Of a stretch of DNA of 55,990 bases, positions 43,462 through 50,126 are shown in pieces; the first letter of the stretch is position 1; each line of letters starts with the position of its first letter. The position numbers and the translations under genes are program-made. The stretch is from Patescibacteria group bacterium (GTDB lineage Bacteria; Patescibacteriota; Minisyncoccia; Phycocordibacterales; PALSA-1337): contig JANLHG010000020.1 of assembly GCA_024654575.1 (NCBI GenBank), forward strand, positions 1 through 55,990. The letters run 5' to 3'. The notes beneath the pieces are model-generated. The model ran no database searches and was not told the origin of the DNA. It saw only the letters and a list, made by a program, of their open reading frames with translations.

Positions 43462-43506
43462 GCTGTACTACCATTATACCTGCCTGCGCAGGCAGGCGAT
43501 CCCGCA
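43462..43506 (-). repeat. Partial tRNA-Gln copy interrupted by an 18-base palindrome
   Basis: On the minus strand the first 10 bases of tRNA-Gln (TGCGGGATCG), an 18-base perfect palindrome CCTGCCTGCGCAGGCAGG (43479-43496) and then the next 17 bases of tRNA-Gln (TATAATGGTAGTACAGC) follow each other. The copy stops at tRNA position 27. It sits directly before the GIY-YIG start, and its TATAAT (43473-43478) could act as a -10 box 15 bases from that ATG. Confidence 0.88.
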
Positions 43507-43602
43507 AAATTTTTAAAATACAATTATAAAATACTATAAAAATACTATAATATCAATACCTTAAATTCCATCACGTATGACATATGGTATTATTAAATAA
43601 TT

Positions 43603-44040
43603 ATGAAAAAAACATTGTTTATACTTTTTATTGTTTTACTTATCGCGACTTTTGGTATTGTCTGGTGGCTTTCAAAGAATGAAGTACAAAAACCTATTAT
43701 AACCACAAATGAAAACATTCACCTCACTTCTCCTCGCCCAAACGCAACCATCAAAAGCCCGCTTACTATCACTGGTGAAGCTAGAGGGAATTGGTTTTTT
43801 GAGGCGAGTTTTCCAGTAGTGCTCACAAATTGGGACGGGTTGATTATTGCACAAGGTATCGCACAAGCAAAAGGAGAATGGATGACGACAGATTTTGTCC
43901 CGTTTGAGGCCACATTTACTTTTACGGTAGATAAAAATGTATACAGTAACAAAGGTTCGCTGATATTGCAAAAAGACAATCCATCTGGGTTACCAGAATA
44001 TGATGACGCACTAGAAATTCCGATCGTGTTTTCGGATTAG
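43603..44040 (+). CDS. Membrane-anchored Gmad2-domain protein
   Basis: 145 residues. An N-terminal signal or anchor helix (about residues 4-22) is followed by a Gmad2 immunoglobulin-like domain of about 100 residues: IHLTSPRPNATIKSPLTITGEARGNWFFEASFPVVLTNWDGLIIAQGIAQAKGEWMTTDFVPFEATFTF and the NPSGLPEYDDALEIPIVF end. Gmad2 domains are found in exported proteins of Gram-positive bacteria, including germination/sporulation factors, and in CPR genomes. A structural or binding role on the cell surface is probable. Confidence 0.88.
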   Translation: MKKTLFILFIVLLIATFGIVWWLSKNEVQKPIITTNENIHLTSPRPNATIKSPLTITGEARGNWFFEASFPVVLTNWDGLIIAQGIAQAKGEWMTTDFVPFEATFTFTVDKNVYSNKGSLILQKDNPSGLPEYDDALEIPIVFSD

Positions 44041-44079
44041 TAAGGTAGAAGAAATAATTCGCTAGTTTAATCAAAATGA

Positions 44080-44085
44080 TATAAT
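44080..44085 (+). promoter_or_regulatory. -10 hexamer TATAAT before the second PemK-like locus
   Basis: TATAAT lies 12 bases before the ATG at 44098, so the broken gene may still be transcribed. Confidence 0.45.
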
Positions 44086-44097
44086 TATTGTGTTAAT

Positions 44098-44429
44098 ATG
44101 CAAAAAGATTTTGATAAGTGGAATAGTAAGAAAAAACAAATAGACGTTAAGAATGAAATTCCTTTTTTTAAGGAGAAGAATTTATGCGACCAATTTTGAT
44201 TATTAAAAAATATAATCAATATTCTTTTCTTGCTCTTCCATTGAGTACTTCATCTAAAACAAATAAGTATCGTATTCCAATTGGAGTGGTTGATGACAAA
44301 AATGCTCTCGCTAATTTGTCTCAAATAAAAAATATAGATAGTAAAAGACTTATCAATAAAGTTGGTTATATAGAACATGACAAATTGAAGGTTATAAAAG
44401 AAAAAACTAGCCGAATTAATTTTGGCTAG
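44098..44429 (+). pseudogene. Broken PemK/MazF-like gene (frameshift and internal deletion)
   Basis: The first frame, from 44098, reads MQKDFDKWNSKKKQID, with the same first nine residues as the PemK-like gene at 11959, but stops after about 33 codons. The second frame, from 44184, continues RPILIIKKYNQYSFLALPLSTSSKTNKYRIPIGVVDDKNALANLSQIKNIDSKRLINK, matching the RRPVLIIKGF to SQIRLIDTKRL part of the intact paralogue. About 25 residues in between (the CSLGVNIGFEQDG segment) are missing and the reading frame changes. I read this as a decayed copy; the second frame alone lacks the catalytic N-terminal part. Confidence 0.8.
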
Positions 44430-44435
44430 TTTTTT
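44401..44435 (+). terminator. Strong bidirectional terminator
   Basis: AAAAAACTAGCC and GGCTAGTTTTTT form a 12-bp stem with an 11-base loop, overlapping the end of the decayed PemK-like gene. Confidence 0.8.
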
Positions 44436-44443
44436 CACTTTCT

Positions 44444-44470
44444 CCCTCTTACGAGGGCGAGCCCGAAGGC
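44444..44470. repeat. Palindrome pair like that behind the first PemK-like gene
   Basis: Hairpin CCCTC-TTAC-GAGGG then GCCCGAAGGC. The order and the GCCCGAAGGC core match 12361-12392, so the two loci share the 3' arrangement as well as the gene. Confidence 0.5.
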
Positions 44471-44490
44471 CATCTGTACATAGAAGTATA

Positions 44491-45519
44491 TCAGGTAAGC
44501 TTAATCACCGCAAGTTCTAATGGAAGCTCTTCTATATACGACTTTCCTATAAGGTCGTAAGTATTTAACATTTCTACAAGCACGGCGGAATTGATTTTGG
44601 AATCTTTGGCTTCAGCTAGGTGTTTTAGAAAAACGAAGTCCTCTTCAGAAGTTTCTTTCATTATCTGACCTTCCATTTCTTTGGCGTTTTTTAAGATAAG
44701 AACATTACGAAGTTTTGCTAAAATAAGTTTTAGATAGATTTTCATATCAACATTATTTTCTTTCGCTTGTGTGATAGCTCTTAAACCTTTTGTTTTATCA
44801 CCAGAATTAAGAGCTACCACAAAATCATTAACTATATTTCCTCTCGGTGCACCAGTAACCATTTCAATATCTTCTAAATCAATTTTCTTTTTATTATTTG
44901 AGCTTATGACTTTATCTAAAATACCATGTGCATCTCTAAAAGAACCATCTCCTAAAATAGCAATTAGTTCTGCCCCATTATTTTCTATGACGTAACCTTC
45001 TTTTTTCGCAGTATCAATAATAACTTTTTTAAGAACTTTAATGGAAGGTTTTTTGAAAGAAAATGTCTGACAACGAGAAATAACTGTTTCTGGAATTTTT
45101 TGATTTTCAGTAGTGGCGAGAATAAAAATGACGTGTTTCGGTGGTTCCTCTAATGTTTTTAAAAGGGCATTGAAAGCATCTTTGGAAAGCATGTGAACTT
45201 CATCAAGAATATATACTTTATAAGGTGATTCAAAAGGGAGGGTGCTAACGGATTCTTTTAATTGACGAATATCTTCAATTCCCCTATTTGAAGCGGCGTC
45301 TATTTCATAAAGATCATTGGGCGTACAACCGATTGCACTAGCGAAAATCCTAGCAACGGTGGTTTTACCAGTTCCTCTCGTACCAGAAAAAAGATAAGCG
45401 TGAGAAATATTACCGAGTTTAATGGAACCTTCCAAAACTTTAACGATATGGTCTTGTTCTATAACATTAGAAAATTTCTGTGGGCGATATTTTCTATATA
45501 ATGCGATTGATTCTTTCAT
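44491..45519 (-). CDS. dnaX: DNA polymerase III gamma/tau subunit without the zinc module
   Basis: Clamp-loader ATPase. 342 residues with the N-terminal YRKYRPQKFSNVIEQDHI, Walker A GTRGTGKTTVAR, Walker B ILDEVHML, the SRC sensor (VISRCQTFSF), and the domain III sensor 2 region. Between FASAIGC and the IDAAS helix, where E. coli and most bacteria have a four-cysteine zinc module of about 25 residues, this protein has only TPNDLYE and a single cysteine. No tau-type extension is present. A TATAAT box is six bases before the ATG. Confidence 0.93.
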   Translation of the reverse strand: MKESIALYRKYRPQKFSNVIEQDHIVKVLEGSIKLGNISHAYLFSGTRGTGKTTVARIFASAIGCTPNDLYEIDAASNRGIEDIRQLKESVSTLPFESPYKVYILDEVHMLSKDAFNALLKTLEEPPKHVIFILATTENQKIPETVISRCQTFSFKKPSIKVLKKVIIDTAKKEGYVIENNGAELIAILGDGSFRDAHGILDKVISSNNKKKIDLEDIEMVTGAPRGNIVNDFVVALNSGDKTKGLRAITQAKENNVDMKIYLKLILAKLRNVLILKNAKEMEGQIMKETSEEDFVFLKHLAEAKDSKINSAVLVEMLNTYDLIGKSYIEELPLELAVIKLT

Positions 45520-45525
45520 AATGGC

Positions 45526-45531
45526 ATTATA
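45526..45531 (-). promoter_or_regulatory. -10 hexamer TATAAT before dnaX
   Basis: TATAAT lies six bases before the dnaX ATG, immediately beyond the terminator of the gene upstream. The pairing of terminator and promoter makes dnaX a separate unit. Confidence 0.6.
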
Positions 45532-45532
45532 C

Positions 45533-45563
45533 CAAAAAAAGTGCGATGGTAAACCACCGCACT
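45533..45563 (-). terminator. Strong intrinsic terminator of the gene at 45585
   Basis: On the minus strand AGTGCGGTGG-TTTA-CCATCGCACT forms a 10-bp stem with one mismatch, followed by TTTTTTT. It isolates the 45585 gene from dnaX. Confidence 0.85.
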
Positions 45564-45584
45564 CTGTAACACACGAAGAAAGCT

Positions 45585-45896
45585 TTATATTTTTCTCATT
45601 CTAAACAATCTCAAGAGGCGGTCCATTAATGATGATGTTTGAACGGACACCGACGAGTTGCATAAACCAGAAATAAAATCTTCCCTTTTTCCAAAGTTGT
45701 TTATTCTTGAAAAATCTTCAAAGAACGACTCCGTTATTTCTGTTTTACCAGAATGAGTGATAATGAAAGTACCTTCATCACGAAACACCACATTTTGATG
45801 AGATAAGTTCAGTAGTGACAATGTACGTAATAGAAGACTAATTTCCTCTTTACGTTGCGGGAACCGACTTTGCAGACGATGAATTAGCTGAGACAT
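45585..45896 (-). CDS. Accessory protein of unknown function
   Basis: A 103-residue soluble protein (MSQLIHRLQSRFPQRKEEISLLLRTLSLLNLSHQNVVFRDEGTFIITHSGKTEITESFFEDFSRIN). No named domain. It has a Shine-Dalgarno site (GAAAGGA, six bases before the ATG), an extended -10 TATGCTATAAT about 21 bases further, and a strong terminator: the same build as the accessory genes at 22263 and 52579 and unlike the leaderless core genes. Codon use is somewhat richer in G and C than in dnaX or dus. Confidence 0.7.
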   Translation of the reverse strand: MSQLIHRLQSRFPQRKEEISLLLRTLSLLNLSHQNVVFRDEGTFIITHSGKTEITESFFEDFSRINNFGKREDFISGLCNSSVSVQTSSLMDRLLRLFRMRKI

Positions 45897-45902
45897 GATA
45901 AT

Positions 45903-45923
45903 TCCTTTCTATTTTTTATTATA
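45903..45923 (-). promoter_or_regulatory. Extended -10 and Shine-Dalgarno site of the 45585 gene
   Basis: On the minus strand TATGC-TATAAT (extended -10) is followed by GAAAGGA before the ATG at 45896. A real ribosome binding site is exceptional in this window. Confidence 0.6.
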
Positions 45924-46875
45924 GCATACTAATTATTTTTTCTACTTCTTTAGCATTATTAGTTTCCATAAGTTTAGTTCGTAATTCTGATGCACCTGAG
46001 AAGCCGTTTATGTAAGCTTTGAAATGTTTCTTCATTACAGAAAAGTTTTTTGTCTCGCCGAGAAATTTTTCAAACAATTTTGTATGTTCAATTAAAACTT
46101 CTAATTTTTCTTTTGTTGTAGGTTTTTTTTCAGAAAAAAGCCATGGATTGCCAAAAATAGCTCTACCTAACATCACTCCATCTGCACCACTTTCTTTAGC
46201 TTTCATGTGTGCATCGGCAAGGTCTTTAACATCACCATTTCCGAATATTAATGTTTTTGAACCGAGTTTATTTCTAATTTCCACAGCTTCTTTAATGTAC
46301 CCCCATTGAGCTGGTACTTTTGACATTTCTTTTCTTGTCCGAGCGTGAATGGTTATGACAGCAGGTTCCTCGGCTAAAAGTTCTGGAAGCCATTTAGTAA
46401 GTTCATTTTTTGAGTAACCGACTCTAGTTTTAACTGAGACTGGAATTTGCCGATTAACGGATTTCGCACCTTTTTTTGCTGATTTAATTATTTCTCTAGC
46501 TAATTTTGGATTTTTAATATGAGCAGCACCAGCACCCTGTTTTTCAATACTTTTATCAGGACACCCCATATTTATATCAATTCCGTCAAAGCCGAGTTCT
46601 AGTGCTAAAGCCGAAGCTTTCTCAATTATTTCTGGTTTAGCTGAAAAAAATTGAGCCACAATCGGTCTTTCTTCTTCACTAAACTGTAAATCCTTCATTA
46701 GTTTCTTTTTTCCTTTTTCATTAGCTAACATCAAACCATCAGCAGAAACGAATTCTGTCCACATTACATCTGGTTTTCCATATTTAGCAATTATTTGACG
46801 AAACGCACAATCAGTTACGTCCGCCATTGGTGCTAACACCATAATTGGTCGTTTTAATTTTTCCCAGAAATTCAT
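45919..46875 (-). CDS. dus: tRNA-dihydrouridine synthase
   Basis: FMN-dependent enzyme that reduces uridines in the tRNA D-loop. 318 residues with LAPMADVTDCAFRQII at the start, INMGCPDKSIEKQGAGAAH (NxGCP with catalytic Cys near 105), SVKTRVGYSK, IHARTRKEM and GNGDVKDLADA (FMN phosphate site), then GADGVMLGRAIFGNPWLF. Family member (DusA/B/C type) cannot be assigned. Its ATG adjoins the mltG stop on the minus strand. Confidence 0.95.
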   Translation of the reverse strand: MNFWEKLKRPIMVLAPMADVTDCAFRQIIAKYGKPDVMWTEFVSADGLMLANEKGKKKLMKDLQFSEEERPIVAQFFSAKPEIIEKASALALELGFDGIDINMGCPDKSIEKQGAGAAHIKNPKLAREIIKSAKKGAKSVNRQIPVSVKTRVGYSKNELTKWLPELLAEEPAVITIHARTRKEMSKVPAQWGYIKEAVEIRNKLGSKTLIFGNGDVKDLADAHMKAKESGADGVMLGRAIFGNPWLFSEKKPTTKEKLEVLIEHTKLFEKFLGETKNFSVMKKHFKAYINGFSGASELRTKLMETNNAKEVEKIISML

Positions 46876-47825
46876 TATTTTAAATATTTATTTTTATTGG
46901 CCACATGTTGATCGTGCGTTTCTGCATAATGCATTACACCGTTTTTATCAGATAAATAATATAAATATTTCGTATTTACTGGGTTTAAAGTAGCAATAAT
47001 AGAATCAAGTCCGGGATTATTTATTGGCCCAGGTGGAAGACCTTTATTTTTATAAAGATTGTATGGAGAGTCAATTTCTAAATCATTATAATATATTTTA
47101 GGAGTATTTACTCCGTATATATATGAAAAAGTCACATCTACTTGAAGTGGCATTCCTATTTTTATTCTTTTCCACAAAACTCCAGCGATTATTTTTTTGT
47201 CTTCAATTTTAGATGCTTCTTTTTCAACTATTGAAGCCATCGTTAGGACTTCTTTCAGTGGTTTTCCAAATGCATTTATTTGATATTTTATTGAAGCAAT
47301 TTTTTTATCAAAATTATCAGTCATAATTTTGATTACTTGTTCTTCATTGGTATTTGGAAAAAGTAAATATGTATCGGGAAATAGATAACCCTCCTTACCT
47401 TTAGTTAATCTCAAGAAATTGTTTTTATTGAACTTTGTCAATTGACTTTCAAATTTATCAGCCATTTCCGCTAAGGTACTTCCTTCAAAAATGACTATTC
47501 TCATTGACGCAAAGCCATATTTTCCGTGAGTAATACGAAAAGCTACATCACTAGCACTAGTTTTTTCTTGAAATAAATAATCACCCTCTATTACTTTTTT
47601 CTCTCCCCCATTAGCAATGATGAATATCCTAAAAAGAAACGCTGAATTAATTATTTTTTTGTCTTCCAATAGTGTAGAAATGGTTTTTAATGTGGCTCCT
47701 TTATCTAGACTGATGGTTATTTCTTTCGGAAAATCTCTCGGGGGATGATTATACCAACCGTAAAAAATTATTAGAATAGCAATAAATGATATAAGTACTT
47801 TTAATATAAGTATTTTTATTTTCAT
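46875..47825 (-). CDS. mltG: Endolytic murein transglycosylase MltG
   Basis: Ends growing glycan strands of peptidoglycan. 316 residues: N-terminal transmembrane helix (about 4-24), LysM-like segment, and YceG domain with LLASIVEKEA-type active-site block (TMASIVEKEASKIEDKKIIAGVLWKRIKIGMPLQVDVTFSYIYG), then the LPPGPINNPGLDSIIATLNP block. The catalytic Glu of EKEA is present. The gene starts 2 bases after the gene at 47828 and overlaps dus by 1 base. Confidence 0.94.
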   Translation of the reverse strand: MKIKILILKVLISFIAILIIFYGWYNHPPRDFPKEITISLDKGATLKTISTLLEDKKIINSAFLFRIFIIANGGEKKVIEGDYLFQEKTSASDVAFRITHGKYGFASMRIVIFEGSTLAEMADKFESQLTKFNKNNFLRLTKGKEGYLFPDTYLLFPNTNEEQVIKIMTDNFDKKIASIKYQINAFGKPLKEVLTMASIVEKEASKIEDKKIIAGVLWKRIKIGMPLQVDVTFSYIYGVNTPKIYYNDLEIDSPYNLYKNKGLPPGPINNPGLDSIIATLNPVNTKYLYYLSDKNGVMHYAETHDQHVANKNKYLK

Positions 47826-47827
47826 AA

Positions 47828-49021
47828 TTAAATAGGTAAATTTGAAGGAGCTTCCGATTTTTTTGAAGGAATACGAGTAAGTGTTGGAGTCGCTGTAACT
47901 CTGCCTGGAAAATGAAATACTGAAGCTAATTCCTCGTTATTCATAATAAATTTCGTGCCTATGAATGGAGGGTAGAAAAAAGAGCGACGTTTATAAGCTT
48001 CTAATCCTTTTTTTCGTGTTTTGTTTTGCTTTCTGTTTTTGAAATCCTGCCAAGGATAATCAAAATTATCAAGCCAACCGGTGCTTTTAAAACTATTTAA
48101 ATGAGGAGCGGTATAAGATTGCAACATGGATTTTAATCCACCTATCTGATTTTTATCAAAACTTTCTTGAGCGCCAAAATAGATTGCACGCATTCCAACA
48201 TCGAAGGGGATTTTTGATGTTTGTCTTTCTATAGCAGCAATTCGTTCTAGTTGTCCTTTGGTAGGATTTGGGAAACGTAATGACTCTTTATTTTCACTTT
48301 TAGGAATTGCCTCTTTTTGTATTTTTTCAATTTCTTTTTTAGCACCATCTTTCCATGGGTCAGGTTTAGCTTTATGAGCACGAATAATAATTTGTAACCA
48401 TACTTGTTGGTCCTTTCCTATTGACCCCATAAATTCAATAAGCTGATTTATTGGGTCAACTTTATTTTCTTCTTCTAGTTGATCTTTAGTATCTATGTTG
48501 TAATCTGCATAAGTTTTTATTGGATAAAAATCTTTCTCAGCTTTTTTAATATCAAAAACATGCAAACCCATTTTGTCTGGATTGAAATGTACCGACTTTG
48601 AGTAATCTTGAGCTAGATGTATTTCAATTCCAGGATATTGAGCATAAAGACCGTTTTCAATCAGACCTTTGAATTTTTTTTGAGCAAAAATATAAAATTT
48701 AACATCACCTTCAATTGAAACAATTTCAAGAGAAAAACTAGCGCGCATTTGACCTTTCCAGTATCTATCAATAAAGGTTGATTCACCTCCCTTTTGACTT
48801 AGGACCATTAAAAATGTTTCCATTGCCTGTGGAGATTTTAATATTTCTTGAGGTAATTTTATTTCTAATAATATATTATCTAAATTAGCAAAAAAATCCG
48901 CTTGAACATAATTTATCCAAGTTTTCCAGAAAATTATTATTAGAAATATCGGTAACCAATATGCGGAGTAATCAATCGTGAATTTAACTGCCTCGTAGAT
49001 GAGTTGGTCGATTAATGACAT
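47828..49021 (-). CDS. Conserved-looking membrane protein with a large cytoplasmic domain
   Basis: 397 residues. One transmembrane helix lies near the N-terminus (about 20-35, AYWLPIFLIIIFWKTWI), followed by a 360-residue soluble part with alternating strand and helix patterns (EIVSIEGDVKFYIFAQKKFKGLIENGLYAQYPGIEIHLAQDY) and a basic C-terminal half (KNRKQNKTRKKGLEAYKRRSFFYPPFIGTKFI). The repeated alpha/beta layout is reminiscent of proteins encoded near conjugation-type ATPases in CPR genomes, which is a recollection I cannot confirm. TATAAT lies eight bases before the ATG. Confidence 0.65.
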   Translation of the reverse strand: MSLIDQLIYEAVKFTIDYSAYWLPIFLIIIFWKTWINYVQADFFANLDNILLEIKLPQEILKSPQAMETFLMVLSQKGGESTFIDRYWKGQMRASFSLEIVSIEGDVKFYIFAQKKFKGLIENGLYAQYPGIEIHLAQDYSKSVHFNPDKMGLHVFDIKKAEKDFYPIKTYADYNIDTKDQLEEENKVDPINQLIEFMGSIGKDQQVWLQIIIRAHKAKPDPWKDGAKKEIEKIQKEAIPKSENKESLRFPNPTKGQLERIAAIERQTSKIPFDVGMRAIYFGAQESFDKNQIGGLKSMLQSYTAPHLNSFKSTGWLDNFDYPWQDFKNRKQNKTRKKGLEAYKRRSFFYPPFIGTKFIMNNEELASVFHFPGRVTATPTLTRIPSKKSEAPSNLPI

Positions 49022-49029
49022 ATGTCACT

Positions 49030-49035
49030 ATTATA
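49030..49035 (-). promoter_or_regulatory. -10 hexamer TATAAT before the 47828 gene
   Basis: TATAAT lies eight bases before the ATG at 49021, overlapping the stop region of the sigma-4/HARE gene. It would start the operon that continues to mltG and dus. Confidence 0.55.
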
Positions 49036-50083
49036 CAACCTTTTCTTTGTTTTGAGTAATAGAATATTTACCGTCTTTTCCTTTTGTGAAGAATTTAGGA
49101 TTTTGTAAATTAACCATAATAGTATTTTCTTTGACGTATCTTTCTTTTAAGACTTTTTCGATTATTTCTTCTTTGTTTAGAGTTCCATTTTTTTCAAGAA
49201 TTTTTTTGATAACATCTTTAACTACTCCGCTCATATAACCCCATTCAGAAAGTGCATAAAGTCCTCTTCCTACCAAAACAAATCGTGGATCTTTGATAAG
49301 TTCGTTGTGACAAGTAGCAATATGAGCTTTTTTCTTGAAAACTTGTTCTATACTTTTTGCTACTTCTTTAAAGTGGATTGGAGAACCGTGTTTTCGTATT
49401 ACGAGGAATGCATAATCACGCATACCCTTAGTTTTTATGTTTGGAGAAGTAGAAATACCCCATTCGCCAAGAGGATTTTTACCGATATTTTTTGAAATAC
49501 CAAGCCATCGTTTTACGATTTCTTGATTTTTGTATTTTTCAGAAACATCTTTAAGATGCTCTAAAAATGTTGAAACAATTTCGCTTTCAAGAACTAAATC
49601 CTTGTCTGTTAGTCCATTGTATAGTTTTCTAAGTGCTTCATGAACATCTTTGGCTAATTTTTCATTAACATGCCATCGATGACGAAATTCATCATCTTCT
49701 TTTTCTTTTTTGAATGCGTCACCAAGTACCAAAAGAAGATTTAGATGATTTTGTATGTTTTTATCTTTTGAAAAATGATTAAGAATATCGTCTTCTAAAA
49801 CAATACCTCCTAAAGAATGAAGAAGTTCTTCAATTTCATCAAAAGATTTTTTTTCTTGCTTATAAATTTCTGATTTTCTGATGTTATTAAGAGCGTAATT
49901 TTCAATTTGGCGTACTCTTTCTCTAGTGATTCCATAAAGCTTACCGATAGCTTCTAGAGTCATTTTATTGGTGTTTTTACCTAAGCCATAACGGCTGGTA
50001 ATGATTTCTTTAGCTCGGTCAGGTAGAACCGATAAAAGTTTCTTTGTTACTTGCTTTGGTTTAAGTTGTAATTCTGATGGCAT
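49031..50083 (-). CDS. Sigma-70 region 4 domain fused to HARE-HTH domain
   Basis: 350 residues. Residues about 10-70 form a sigma-70 region 4 HTH (LPDRAKEIITSRYGLGKNTNKMTLEAIGKLYGITRERVRQIENYALNNIRKS, the classic -35 recognition pattern). The middle is helical. Residues about 215-290 form a HARE-HTH domain (RDYAFLVIRKHGSPIHFKEVAKSIEQVFKKKAHIATCHNELIKDPRFVLVGRGLYALSEWG), and a second winged-helix-like unit follows. It lacks regions 2 and 3 and is not a sigma factor itself. The domain set resembles that of RNA-polymerase-associated delta-like proteins. Confidence 0.85.
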   Translation of the reverse strand: MPSELQLKPKQVTKKLLSVLPDRAKEIITSRYGLGKNTNKMTLEAIGKLYGITRERVRQIENYALNNIRKSEIYKQEKKSFDEIEELLHSLGGIVLEDDILNHFSKDKNIQNHLNLLLVLGDAFKKEKEDDEFRHRWHVNEKLAKDVHEALRKLYNGLTDKDLVLESEIVSTFLEHLKDVSEKYKNQEIVKRWLGISKNIGKNPLGEWGISTSPNIKTKGMRDYAFLVIRKHGSPIHFKEVAKSIEQVFKKKAHIATCHNELIKDPRFVLVGRGLYALSEWGYMSGVVKDVIKKILEKNGTLNKEEIIEKVLKERYVKENTIMVNLQNPKFFTKGKDGKYSITQNKEKVV

Positions 50084-50126
50084 ACTCTATTTGTATCACT
50101 ATTATAATTTAAAGTCAAATGTTAGT

